From contig PJRA01000198.1 of assembly GCA_016987375.1 (NCBI GenBank), forward strand, positions 1,142,437 to 1,192,561: a stretch of 50,125 nucleotides of DNA, in the 5' to 3' direction. The position numbers and the translations under genes are program-made. Shown one piece after another: positions 11,413-23,841 of the stretch; the first letter of the stretch is position 1; every line of letters begins with the position of its first letter. The notes under the pieces were generated by a model, which saw only the letters and a list, made by a program, of their open reading frames with translations, had not been told where the DNA came from and searched no databases. Source of the DNA: Brachionus koreanus (Eukaryota; Rotifera; Eurotatoria; Ploima; Brachionidae).

Positions 11413-13173
11413 TTTTATTAAAATAAGAATATATGATATTTGTTTTAGTATACGAATAGATGAATTTCGGAGATTGATTCTTTAGGTCAGCCATTGAGTC
11501 AGAACAGACTTATCTGCAACATTAATCACGTAATGCAGAATGTAGATTAATTTTGGTTGAAAACTATAAAGTCTAGAGATAAATATTAAGTCTACTGTAA
11601 ATAGTCAATCAATTGAATGTAGAAAATTTTCGCAAAATAGCGCTCAGTTTAGTTTATTGAAATTTTTTCCTCATCGGAAAATAAGTTCGACGAACAAGCA
11701 TTGATTGCCATGACTCAAAATTTGTATATTATTTTTATAACTGAGACTTGGTTCATTGGAAACTTTGAGTTCATGCCTGAGTGGAAATAAAATTTTTAAA
11801 TATAATAGAATGACCAGAATATTTTCAACAGGATCAAAAAATCAAATGAGAATGTGTATGAGTCCATATCTAATAAACGTTTTGATACTATGTGATACTT
11901 AACTAAACTCTATTAAATAGATTATGACTACACTCTATTGTGTCGGACCCAAGACCCTTCTTTTCTTTAATTGAATATAGTAAGATGGGGCAATTATTTA
12001 ATGTATGAATGGGGCGAATTTTTTTTGATTGAAATTTACGACCAAATAGAAATTAAATTTTTTTCTTAAAAGCAGCATTGTAGGTAGAAAAAATACCGAG
12101 GATTCCGAGAATTAGATTACTTTTTTTCACAGGTCCTCATCAATAATGTCTTTGTAAAAGGTCCGAAAAAATTACCAAATTATCCATTTGGCTAAATGGG
12201 TTAATGCACTAAATTGAATTTTCACAAGAAACTAAGATACCAAATAGTAAGTCGGAAAATTCGGTATTATTCGATTAATGAATTCGGAGTTTTCAAACAA
12301 AACTGAGTCGATAGACAAAAAATAGAAAAAAAGGTTAGGCCATACTATAATTATATTGCGTATTATTAATTTTTTTTTTAAATTCTATATTTTATTTAAA
12401 AAAATAGAAAACTCGTTTAGTTTTTCCATATTTGATTTGAATTTTTTGATTTAAGTATAAAATAATTTTATAGTTTTTCAAAACAACTATTTGAAAAACA
12501 TCAAAAAAAATAGATTAAAAGAACAACTAAATTTTAAAAGTTATATTGTACTGAGCCTTGTTGTGTTATTACCTCTTTAGAAATATTCTTCATTAGGATA
12601 TGTAAACGCTTTGTGTTTAGAACTTTTTGCCGTGGGTCCTACATGACCTCTTGAACCCAATTTATGAATTAGTATGAAAAAAGAGGGATTTTAAAGACGC
12701 ATAAAGCAATACATTAAAAGGCGACTAGTACAAGAGTTTAACACTTCAGATCAGATTTTTCAAGGAATTGTTAAAAACCACATTAAAAAATAATCAATTT
12801 TTAAATAATCTTAAAGAGAAAAAAATGGAAAATTTTCAAACTTTTATTTCAACTATAATCGATACAACGATTAACAAGAAATTTTTATTTTACTAAATTA
12901 AATTGAAAATTAATAAAATATTTAGAAGTAAAAAAAAAAAGTATGTAGGTATCGACTGTTTTTTTTTCAGAAAACACTTTTAATTAAGACATCAAGTGAT
13001 GTTTTTTTTTCTTTTTTTCCCCATCAGTAGGTGTTTCTTTAAAAAAAAAACTTAATTGAACAAAATTAAAGGAAAACATTTAGTTAAGAATGCGAAAAAA
13101 AAGTATCCAAAATTACAATATATATTAGCAATAAAATAAGAAAGATTTGATTTTCAAGTCAATTTTCAAACGC

Positions 13174-13658
<485 letters not shown>

Positions 13659-13920
13659 TCAAAATCTAAATAAAAAATGGCGTCTTGTTAATTTATTTTT
13701 CTTCGAATAAAGTTTAAAGTGAATTTGATATGTGATTAATGAGGGGAAAATGACGGTTATTTATAGTGTCTATGAAGAGACTTAAGTCATATAGCCATAG
13801 AACTCTCCGCCCATTGAACAGGATTGTGAAATTCAGAATGAAATAGAAAAAGAATTAAAGAATTCGAAATAGCTCGATTTTTTATTTGAAAGAAATAGAA
13901 TTTTGTAAAATTTTCACTCA

Positions 13921-14018
13921 CAGGTCACTCACGGAGTACTCGACAGATCACAACTCTCATTTTATTAGTCGGCTTATGAAGCAATTCTATTGGCTTGCTT
14001 ATTTAGCACATTCATTGG
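13921..14018 (-). promoter_or_regulatory. Candidate H3.3 promoter and 5'-UTR splice donor
   Basis: Reading toward the H3.3 gene there are two CCAAT boxes (complement of 14014-14018 and 13989-13993) and then a TATA-like TAATAAAAT (complement of 13959-13967). These are followed by two good GTGAGTG splice donors at 13932 and 13921. An acceptor-like TTTGAAAG lies just before the start codon. This arrangement suggests a short 5'-UTR exon and an intron of about 270 bp, as is common in H3.3 genes. A second TATA-like stretch lies at about 13760. Position and function are inference. Confidence 0.35.
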
Positions 14019-14117
14019 TTGCTTTCAGTTTATTATGGCTTTCATTCGATATAGGATTTATCTTATGATAATTTTATGAATATTAAGCACAAAGATAAAG
14101 GTAGAATTGACACTCAC

Positions 14118-14282
14118 ACCCAATACTTGATTATGAGCCGTAAAAAGCTCGATCACTCGCTCTTTGAACAACATTGTTTGCATGCGCTCTCGCTCTCTGT
14201 TTACTATAGCTACTTCTCTCTCAAACAAACGTGTTCCATTTTTTATTGAAAATTTATTGTGCGTGGCAGGAGCTGACGGCAT
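14118..14282 (-). other. Exon-like open segment, possible first coding or UTR exon
   Basis: On the minus strand an ATG at 14282 opens a frame that starts MPSAPATHNKF and includes FEREVAIVNRERERMQTMLF and ERVIELFTAHNQVLG. Its G+C is well above its surroundings, and it stops at a plausible donor (GTGTGAGTG) near 14120. I found no convincing following exon. It could be a first exon of an unassembled gene, an upstream exon of H3.3, or chance. I do not recognise the peptide. Confidence 0.3.
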
Positions 14283-14768
14283 TCAAATATGTCTGTTAAA
14301 ACCAATCTATTAATTTTATTTAATATTCAATTTAGCATAACATAATTAACATTTTATTAGTTGCAAATTAAGTGGTGTATTTATTAAGTCACATATCAGG
14401 AATTTTAGTGCTTTTTTCGGCTTGATTTTAATTATTCAAAAAAAAAAAAAGAGTAAAGAGTGGATTAATATTTTTATTCTCATAATTTTATTTTATTAAA
14501 ACTACTACAAGTATATCACAAATTACATTAAAGCAATATATTGTTCATCAAAAAAAGCTTTTATGTTTATTTAATTAACCAAGAGATACTTTTATTCTAA
14601 TTGTAAAAATAATTTTAAAAAAAGTATATTAAAGAAGATAGTTATTCAAAAACAAAGAAAGCACTATAAGTTGAAAATATCTTTGCAGTACGTCTTTCAT
14701 AATAAAAAAGGGGTATAGGTTTCAACTGGGTAGCAGTGCAGATGATCAACTCGATGCAGTAACTTGTG

Positions 14769-14962
14769 TGTCACAACAAATACAATCATGTCAATTGGTA
14801 TTATGATGCGGAGCTTATTAGCTCGGTGTGCAATGAAGACCCAAGTGAATGAGTGATGAGGGGTGCTCGCGTACAACAGAATATGAAACAAGGCGAAACT
14901 TTCTTTCTAACTGAGGAGTAAATAATTGAAATGTGCTACCAATGCCTGTTGTCACAACAAAT
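14769..14962. repeat. Block of unusual composition bounded by 13-bp direct repeats
   Basis: TGTCACAACAAAT occurs at 14769-14781 and exactly again at 14950-14962. The 168 bp between them is markedly richer in G and C than the flanks (for example ATGCGGAGC, GGGGTGCTCGCGTAC). The arrangement resembles a small insertion flanked by a target-site duplication, or a local duplication. No coding sense was found on either strand. Confidence 0.5.
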
Positions 14963-15851
14963 TCGAGAAAAATATTTGTCCTAAAATAGCAAAATAAATT
15001 TACCAAAGATTTAATTTATCTAATCTAACACTCAAAAGTCGCAAGGGTCTTTTCAATTCATTTTGTTACTTCCTTTTTTAGTTTTTTATTCAATATATTT
15101 AATCATTTTTTAAATAACCATATTTTAATTGCTTTTTTTTTATTTCATATTTTATTTTGAAGGAGGATAAGCTCAATGGAGAACAAAAAATATAATAAAT
15201 AATGCCATCAGCTTGAAAATTTAAATTTGTGAATTGTGCTCTACTAGGCTCATCAACTAATTAACTCAAAAAACCCATTATTTGATAAAATAAAAAATAA
15301 TTTAAGCTTACCTAACGTCAGCTATTTAAAATCTATTTTAAAATAGACTCGGATAATGTGGGTAGATTTAATAAAAAAAATGTAAAGCAGATATTTTAAT
15401 TAATATTTAAATTTAGATCAAATTAAAATGGAATAATATATATATTTTTTTTTATCTTTAAAAAAATTATTATTATTATTAGTTTTGATTTGTGTGAAAA
15501 CAAAAAAATATAAAAAATATTTTTAGCATGCATCAAGTAATAGTTTTTAGAATTTATTTATTCACAAATTAATTTTTTTCAAAAAAAAATAGCATTTTTT
15601 ATTATTTGTTTAATCGAAATTAACGAGTTATTAGCAAAGACTTGGAAATCAAACCAATTCAGACCTTTTTGAAGACTTTTAATCAAACAATTCTAATTGC
15701 AAAAGTAAAAGCTCCATTTTATATTTGAAATATTTTGTCATTTTATGGACACGTGGGCTTGCTGCAAGTCCTCAGACAACAGCGAGAAAATTCAAATATT
15801 AGATCAAATTAAAATGAAAGATAAAAAAAAATTTATTTATCAATAAAAAAA

Positions 15852-18800
15852 TTATTTGAAGGTTAACTTTGATTTGTGTGAAAACATAACCAGAAAAACA
15901 ATTAGAAATAACACTGTCCAAGCATAAGTTACTAAAAATCCTTTAAATACTTTTTCATTGCCAATATTCCAATCTAAAATAAAGATTCAGTTATATTTTA
16001 ATTTTATGCTGTAAAATTTTCAAAAACGCTTAGAAATTGACTCAAAAAAAACTAATTATTCATTAAAAAAAATTTTTTTAATTACAAATTAATTTTCTAA
16101 AAATTTAAGAAAGTTTTTTTTGAAATTTTGCATATTCTTAATTCTAAAATTGACTTAATTCTAAATAAAATACAAATATTTAGAAGCATTGATATTTTCG
16201 CATTCTTTTTAAATAAAAATCAATTAGAAAAAGTTTGATTTTTTTTTAAATAATAATTTTTTCATTTAAATCGTGCTTAAAAATCTGCCCGGATGAGAAA
16301 AAAAAAGAATAGAAAAAACTATCTAATATGCTAATACAAGAGTTCATAAAAATATTTCTGAATCTTCTTTAATATGCTATTTTAGTTTTAAGTTTGACAA
16401 AATTTTCCAATACCTTTTTCCAAAATGGCTCTGAACGAGTCAGTTGCGTAAGTCAGTGGAAGCAATTTGCTAATATAATTGCTTAACCATGTTGGTTGAG
16501 CTTCAATAGGCCATATAATTCCGCTCATTAATAATATTGGATAGAACGATGCAAGGGTAACTTGAATCACAGTCTCTTCGCCGTAGAATACAGAAGCAAG
16601 ACTCAAGCCTTAAAAAATGAATTGATAAAATTAAAGTTTGTTTGAAATTAAATATTTAAAAATACCGTATGAAAGTCCACAAAAACCTTGGGACAGTAAG
16701 AGTCCTATTAAAAGAAAAAATGAGCCTTTAAGAGGCAGCTTAAATTTTAAATAAAACTCAATTAACTATATAAAACTAAACAAAAAATTTACTTTGAAAA
16801 ATCCAAAGAGTAATCCAAGTATTATGAAAACTTGGATGGCCATTAAAATTGAATAAACAATCAATTGACTTAGCAATAATTCTATAGTTCTGACACCTAA
16901 AATATTTTGATTATATTTTCTAATAAATATTTAAATAAGAAAAAACCTGAAATATGAGCTCTTTCGGTTAGACCAACCCGTTTTTCGAACTCAAAATTAG
17001 AGGCAGTGGAAGCAACGGAAATAAAAAAAATAACACTAAGAGCTATCCCAGGTGCCATAAAATTCGTGAACACAGCTTCTCGTTCCCCATAAACTGGCTG
17101 CTCAAATTTAAAAAAATAAAAATTATCAACATTTGAATTATTCATTTTGCTATTTGATCTTGATCGCTTGGTCCAAATCAATCTATCAGCCACTTTCTTT
17201 ACAGAATCAAACAATACATTTTTAATTGCTAAACTTATTTGTTGATCTTCAAAAATAGTCAAACAAGAAATTAGGAGTTTTTTAAATTACTTGTATTGTC
17301 CATGTAGACATGGAGAATGTTATTCAAATCTTTAAAATCTTTTTTTTTCAAATAAAATTCTAAAACTTGTTGACCAAAATTTTGATCAATCACAAAAAGC
17401 GTCCAAATTTTGCCCAGCTTAAGCTCTTGATAGCCAGAATCAAAATTTTTGTAAAATTTCTTTTTAAATTTGTTGAATACAAATCAGATTTTGGATAAAT
17501 AAAATAAATACTTTGTTCAAAATTTGACTATCCATTTCATCAACAATTTGGCCACTTAGATTAAATGAACTATTGTCATAATTTACAAATCCAACAGGCA
17601 AGTTTTTCACTGGTCTTCCAATACACAGACAAAAGAATGTTATTTGAATTATTGGCACCAAAAATTGAATAATTAACAGTCTTCAAGGATATAATTATAT
17701 GATTAATAAAAAATTTTCTTAACACTAGAAAGCCCGGCTGATTTCTCATTAAAATTTTAAATAAAGCTATTAAGATAAATTAAACATTTTCTTTGAAAAT
17801 TTATTCATTTTCTAAAAAATTAAAATCAAAATTTTTAGATAATAAAAACCGTTTTTTAAAATTTTATTAATATTTGGTAAAAATCAAGTTTCAATTTTTC
17901 AAAAAGGGGTCTAAAAAACCCCTCGGGCGTTCTAGTGTTAAAATTAAATATTGATTTTAAATACTAAAAAAAATAGAAAGACCAAAATTGTCTAATGAAC
18001 GCATTGAAAAAGTTTGACTTTAATGCTAAGCAATTAAATTTTACATTTTTTAAAAGGTTTTGTATTATTGATTTTAATATTTTTGCAATTCTCAAACTCT
18101 AAGTCATTTTATATGTTAAAAATAACAGAATTTAATTCTCTTCAAAATGAAATGTCCAAATCTTTGTTTATTTAATTCTAAAAAATTTTATAAAATGAAA
18201 ATTTTTAAATCTTGGTACCGTTGCGTCATTATTGAAAAAAACAGGTCTTACTGTTTCAAGAAAGAAGAGGACAAGATTGATTTAAAAGAATTAAAAGTGG
18301 TGATACGAGCTTTCAGTGGAAGAGAGGCTCAGGTAGACCATATATTCTCGATCAGAACGCTGTGCGTGCGGTAACATAAAAAAAATAAACAAGATTTTAT
18401 GACTTTATTGGAATTTCCATGGGTTAAAGGAACTTGCAATAGAAACATTTGACTTAATTTTACCAATTTCTAAAGTCATTTCCTAGAAAAAATCCCTTTA
18501 ACCAAATTCTATTTTTAATTTATTTTTTTAAAGACTTAATAAAAGACTTATTTTAAAGCTTATGATAATTAGATAAAAATGATTACTTTTTGTTTCTAAT
18601 ACATTTTAAACTATCCTTATAAATATTAGCTACAGTTCGATCAAAGCTTAAAATCAGTTTTTTCTTTTCTACTGATGACTTGTAGTCTTGATCCCCATCA
18701 CTTAGATCAATTGGCATTGCTAGCATTTAGATGAAAAATTAAGCTCAATTCTGTTCATAAAAAAAAATTACTTTTTTTAGTCGATAAGTAATTTGTTTGT

Positions 18801-20039
18801 TTAACATTGATTAAATCTTCCGAATTGGTCAAATCTTTAGCCTGATTCTCACAAATGTGATAAAAAACATCTTCTAAAATCTGTTAAAACAATATAAAAC
18901 ATACATAAAAGCAGTGTCAAAATTGAATACTTGAGTGTTGAATTTTTTGATCAAAAATTCAGGACTATTCTCTTCAATTATCTTTCCTGATCTCATAAAA
19001 CCTAAACAATCTGCACCTCTTGCCTCTATAGGTTATAGAAATAAAATTTATTTGAACTTTATTTTTTCATGATTTTAAATGCTACCTTCTATATAATGAG
19101 TTGTGATTAAAATAGTTGTTTTGTCACGATGGGCCAAATCTTCTAAAAAATTCCAAATTCTTAAAAACACAACTTTTATTTTTAACTCCAGTTTGAATGG
19201 AAAAAAATTACTTTCTTCTCAGCATTGGATCAAGGCCTTTAGAGAATTAAATTCAACAATCAATTAAATTATTGAATTTTGAACTTACCGACAGTTGGTT
19301 CATCTAGAACGAGAATTTTTGGATTATTTAGGAGACTAACAGCCAAGCTTGTTCTTCTTGCCTGACCACCACTTTAAAGCAAAATTAAATAGTAAAATAA
19401 TTATGTTTTTTTTTTGCTAAAAAATACCTCATATTTGCTATTAAATGTTTTGAATTGGGCAAATTTAAAAGTGATATTAGGAATTTTTCTCTCTTTTTTA
19501 TTTCTTTAAATGACATGGAGTACAATTTACCAAAATAATAAAACAATTCTCCGACAGAAAGCTCAGAGTATAAACAAGTTTCCTAAACTAATAATTGATA
19601 ATTTCTATAAAAATTCTATTATTGAATAAAACCTGTGGCATATAGCCAAGCTCACTAAGGTTGACTTTGTTCTTTTTTTTTTTAGACAAATTATCCTGAT
19701 TAACAAGTACCTTTCCATGCTCGTAGTCCAATAAACCTAAAAGACATTTTAACAAAGTTGTTTTTCCGCATCCACTTGGACCCAATAAAGCATATCTAAA
19801 TTTCAGTTTAAATTGAGATTAATATTGTTTTTATTAAAATTATACATTTTATTTTTTTCAATGTTTATATTGACTTGATTTAAAACAGCAGTTTTTGATT
19901 TATTGAAAATGTTAGTTCCACTGTGAAAAACCTTGGTAAGATTTAAGGCCTGAAGAGCGTAATCGGGTGACTGTGCGTCTAAATTACTCTGTTTAATCAG
20001 AGTTTGCTCAAAATCGTAAGGGCCTGTATCCAATGTCAT
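15852..20039 (-). CDS. ABC half-transporter, ABCG20/ABCH-like (NBD followed by ABC2-type membrane domain)
   Basis: Sixteen exons (minus): 19846-20039, 19633-19795, 19428-19582, 19289-19371, 19212-19236, 19086-19159, 18931-19025, 18772-18880, 18587-18719, 17512-17680, 17291-17459, 16947-17246, 16793-16896, 16666-16738, 16414-16608, 15852-15973; 720 residues. The nucleotide-binding domain has Walker [12 protein letters not shown] (about residues 68-78), signature MSGGQ (170-174), Walker B ILVLDEPT (190-197) and the switch His in ITTHYIEEA (228). A first membrane helix ([20 protein letters not shown]) is followed by the [17 protein letters not shown] pattern typical of this subfamily, a large extracellular segment, then ABC2-type helices and a final TM segment ([20 protein letters not shown]). 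It would dimerise to export an unknown, probably lipophilic substrate. The fifth exon is only 25 nt. The 906-bp intron 17681-18586 contains a piggyBac-type element. Confidence 0.9.
17719..17941. mobile_element. piggyBac-type miniature element, TTAA-flanked, with good inverted repeats (in ABC intron)
   Basis: The left end is TTAACACTAGAAAGCCCGGC. The right end, reverse-complemented, is TTAACACTAGAACGCCCGAG. The 223-bp element is bounded by TTAA duplications (17719-17722, 17938-17941). CACTAGAA matches the CCCTAGAA-like termini of the piggyBac superfamily. The interior is A/T-rich without a frame, so it is non-autonomous. A subterminal GGGGTCTAAAAAACCCC forms a small hairpin. Confidence 0.88.
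18147..18374 (+). pseudogene. Possible degraded retroelement fragment inside the ABC intron
   Basis: Opposite in direction to the host gene, a 75-codon frame ends in [20 protein letters not shown]. The [10 protein letters not shown] stretch is loosely like the V(D/E)QIFTLRQI block of non-LTR reverse transcriptases. Composition at 18230-18370 is richer than the flanks. There is no other support; it may be an unrelated or chance frame. Confidence 0.25.
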
Positions 20040-20637
20040 TGTCAATGCGACATTAATTTCAAAAATTATACTAAATAAATTGAAACTTTTTTAAGTTTTA
20101 GATGAGTGTAGGTATTTTTTGCATTTATAATGTCATTTCAAAAATTAAAAAAATATATATTTTCATTATTATTTAGAATAAAATTAGAAAAATCATACGG
20201 CACTAGACGATAAACTTGTTTCATAACTAAATTCTTATCAAACAAATACTCAAAAATCCTTTTACTAAGCATTAAAAACAAAACGATAATTTTTCTAGGC
20301 TTCATATTCAAAATAGCCTAAAACATAGAAAAAAATCGCTTTCATCTTTTTGACTAAAATCCTTCTGAGCTTTATTTAATAAATTTTAACTTAAATAACA
20401 GAAATTAGAAACAATTAAATTCGTTTTAGCTTTTCATTAATTATAAAAAATACTATTTCGGTAAATGAACACTGGTCTACATGTATCTACACAAGATTAA
20501 AAATAACTTAACTTTATTTTTCAAAATATTGACCAAAAAAAGTTAGTCTGAATTTTTGAAATGCATAAAAATTCAATATTAATCTTGTTTGTTTGCAACT
20601 TACTAATTTTCAAATTGAATTTTAAAACAAATTCAAA
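20040..20637. promoter_or_regulatory. Shared 600-bp region between divergent ABC and FERM genes
   Basis: The start codons of the ABC transporter (minus, 20039) and the FERM gene (plus, 20638) face away from each other across this region, so it must contain both promoters. It is A/T-rich throughout and I cannot pick out defined core elements. Confidence 0.5.
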
Positions 20638-23600
20638 ATGATGTGCTTAAAATTTCAGAAAAATGTTAAAATTAAAGTGCTTCTCTTGGACGATAGGGAA
20701 CTTAGGCTGTCTTACAAAGTAATTTTTTATTCTAGAATAATTAGATTTTTATTCTTGAAATAAAGGGGTCTCAAAAATGCGAAAAAATACTTTTAGATGT
20801 GGCCAAATTTATAAAACTAAGAGAATTTGAGTATTTCAGCTTTCGATTTTATGATTCCAACAATCAGTTTGTATGGGTCGATCTCCAAAATTCAATCATG
20901 TCACAATTTAAGGCACTTATTCAGGACTTGAATGAGATCACTTTCCATTTTCATGTAAAGCACTATATCACAGATCCATGCAAACTAAATGACGAGTTCA
21001 CAAGGTAGTTTGGCTAAATTAGAAAAGAAAAAAAAATAAATTTTTTTAAAGATATCTATTTTATTTACAACTGAGAAGAGACATTTTGAATGGAAAACTA
21101 TTCCTTCAATTTGATTCAGCCATTGACTTGTTCAGTTTTTTTCTCCAATGCGAGCTTGGTGATTTTAATTCAAAACAAGACTCGTATGGATATGCATCTG
21201 AATTTCAGTTCATGCCAAATCAAACAATTGAGCTTGAAAAATCGGCCGAAGCCAAGCATTCAAAATTAAAGTAATAAAAATATCTAAGTTTGACCTTTCG
21301 ATTAAAATTTAAAAAAGAGGAATGAGCCAAGAAGAAGCCGAAATGAATTTTTTAAATAAGATCAAATGGCTCGATTCATATGGTGTTGATCTGTATTTGG
21401 TTAAAGTAAAAATTTTCTTCCAAATGACTTTTATTTTAAATGTTTGCTAAGGGCGAAGACGAGGCTAATTACGAGCTTGGCATAAATCCAACTGGAATTT
21501 GTCTCTATCAAGATAACATTAAACTAGACAGCTATTTTTGGCCTCGAATAAAAAATTTCAATCACAAACTAAACAAATTTATAATTACTTTAATAGATAA
21601 AAATGTATTTTTTTTTTTAATTTATCTAATATTTTTAAGTATTTGTTTTAAATAGAATGAGGAAAAAACTCTCAGCTATTATTTAAGCACCAAATCTAGC
21701 TGCAAGCATCTTTATCAAACATGCCAAGATCATTTAAAATTCTTCAAGTATTAAAATAAATTTTTTTTTTTTTTTTGATTTTTTTTTAATTTTTAAAGAG
21801 TCAAAACAGTGTACCGGGAACCGGCCAAAATCAATACTACAAATGCGATGAATAAAAAAAAGTATTTAAAAAAGAAAAAAAAAAATTGAAAAAGTAATTT
21901 TTTTGTCCAGTTCCAAGTTGAATTATGAAGCTGGTTCGAAGAGTAGTTTTGATCGTTTACCAGCCAAGCGCATCAAAAAACGTCATTCCGATGGTAAATC
22001 TAAATTAAATGAGACAAAAACTAGAATCAACATTTTAATTAATTTTAAGTGGATGATTCTCAAACTAAAGAAGAAAAGTTCATTAAATAAAAAAAAAAAT
22101 TTAGTTGTTATTTTGATTATTTATTTTTAGTGTTGAGAATATTGTAAGTGAAGATGGAAATTTGATTTTTTTAAAGAAAAAAGAAGACGATGAAAATGAA
22201 ACAATTAAAAAAGATGAGTCAAAGAGTCCAGCTGTGTCAATTAAATCGGTTAGAAGTCAAAAAGTATGCATTGGCAGGCAAGAATCGGCATCAGAAGGAG
22301 AAAATGCTCATAGACGCAAGCATGGGTAGATCTAAACTAATAATAAAATTTGAATTTAAACTCTTATTTTTCAATTAAAAGGCGCAATCGAAGTCGAAAT
22401 AGACGTAGTGAACTTACCAGTGCAGAAGAGACTTCAAATCAGACAAAGAGTCAAGATTCAGACTCTGATCATGGTTTGATAATCAAAAGACAAGTGTTTA
22501 AGTCAGAATCAAGATTGAATGGTCAAGTTGTACATAGAAATTCAAGTAATCGAGGAAGTCATAAAAAAAAACACAGATCACATTCCAGAGGGTATTTATT
22601 CAAATTTTTTTTTGTTAAAAAATATCTAAGTTGGCTAAGTTCAAACCGAGGCATAAGTCACAATCCAGAATGGACTCATATTGTTAGTCATAAGCACAAT
22701 GGTAATTCCAAGTCACGTAAAAGCTTGTCCAGTCAAAAAAGTGGATCGAACATTGTTTTTAAAGAGAAGAAGAGCCGGTATGATCCATCAGAAACATGCC
22801 ATGAAACAACTATGGATGAATTGGATCAAAATGAAATTGAGAAAAAGCGTCAAATTAGACGCAGAAAGTAGCTTAGTAAATAAATTCTTAATTGATACTA
22901 ATGAAAAATTAAAGACGAAGTAAATCGCCTGGAAATGTGTCAAAGCCTCCTGAAGAAATACTTCAGCATATTAAGTATTAATTTAACTTTTATTTTTAAA
23001 AAAAGTTTTCGATTTTTTCAACTAACTAAAAAAGTTACAATCGAATTGAGACATCTGGTCTCGATCCAGAGCAATTAAAAGAAATACCATTTGTTAAAAT
23101 AGAGTATTTTTTTCTCTTTTTTATTTGGGTTTGCATTTAATTTTTTTTTTTTTTTAACAGAACATGTGCACCTCCGTTTCGAATAAGTCCACATCATAAA
23201 CAAAGAAAATATTCTCCACATAGAAGAAAATCATAGTAAAATTTAGTTTGAAATTTTATTTTATTTTTTAAAATAGAATAAAAAATAAAGTGATTTTCCG
23301 GACTCCAAGTCAAGCTATTCAACTAATGGAACAGCTCAAATAAAGGTAGTCTTGAAATTACTGGGCCAAAATTTAAAAAAGTTATATTCAAGAAACTTAA
23401 TGATGATTGTGATTATGTAATGATAAATGTGGCGACAAAGCAGAGTGCCGTATCAATGGGTTCAGCAGTAAATTCAAAATTGGTAACACTTTTATATCTT
23501 TTATATTAGTTTTTAATATTTTTTGCAAAAAAACCCATTGATCATTTAAATATAATAATTAACACTAGCTTTATAAAGTTCGGCTGATTATTTTTAAAAA

Positions 23601-23841
23601 TTTTTAATTTAGTTGTAAATATTTTTGTTTTAATCTTTTTAAAAACTTAAAATTCTTTTGTTGTAAAAAACATCAATAATAAGATAATTTTGCTTAAATT
23701 TTTATGAAAAAAAAGCTTAAATCATAAATAAACATTTTATTTTTTTAGAGTCAATTCACTGAACCAATTTCAAATGGGTTGAGCGCTGACTCTGGTTGTG
23801 AAGATATGAGTTCAAAACTTGACTTAATTAAACAAGTTTAG
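20638..23841 (+). CDS. FERM and FERM-adjacent domain protein, protein 4.1-like
   Basis: Eighteen exons: 20638-20718, 20766-21004, 21052-21270, 21318-21405, 21452-21604, 21656-21747, 21799-21861, 21911-21993, 22050-22077, 22131-22325, 22382-22591, 22640-22867, 22915-22974, 23035-23103, 23161-23235, 23291-23345, 23393-23482, 23749-23841; 706 residues. FERM spans about residues 9-295: F1 (KIKVLLLDDRELRLSYKG, EKILLDVAKF), F2 (ITDPCKLNDEFTRYLFYLQL, CELGDFN), F3 (SYGVDLYLVKGEDE, LGINPTGICLYQDN, SSCKHLYQTCQDHLKFF). A FERM-adjacent segment follows (SKLNYEAGSKSSFDRLPAKR). FERM proteins tie the actin cortex to membrane proteins and lipids. The C-terminal half is disordered, Ser/Arg/Lys-rich (RNRSRNRRSEL, HKKKHRSHSRG) and unlike the usual 4.1 C-terminal domain. 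Exon 9 has a weak donor (GTTCAT); exon 12 could start at 22631 instead. Confidence 0.85.
23559..23620 (+). mobile_element. Degraded piggyBac-type end in the last FERM intron
   Basis: TTAACACTAGCTTTATAAAG followed by TTCGGCTGATTA aligns with the left end of the element at 17719 (TTAACACTAGAAAGCCCGGC then TGATTT), with a small insertion. No matching right end was found before the exon at 23749. Probably a third, decayed family member; it sits in the longest intron of the FERM gene (266 bp). Confidence 0.45.

Larger units (their letters stand above)
10512..13173. other. Gene-free stretch between KLHL10 and histone H3.3
   Basis: No gene could be built here. It contains a dispersed repeat at about 11046-11140 and a Tc1-like terminus near 11.4 kb, both listed. 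From about 11.5 to 12.75 kb the sequence is compositionally more varied than pure A/T filler but shows frequent stops in all frames and no splice-consistent exons. The KLHL10 promoter must lie just right of 10511; no clear core element is seen. Confidence 0.5.

Noticed and set aside
11500..12750. Possible gene in the richer part of the KLHL10-H3.3 gap
   Set aside because: Stops are frequent in all frames, and no exon chain with matching phases could be built.
22681..22923. 80-codon frame in the FERM gene tail
   Set aside because: Alternative frame; the chosen frame continues through consistent splice junctions with the same charged composition.
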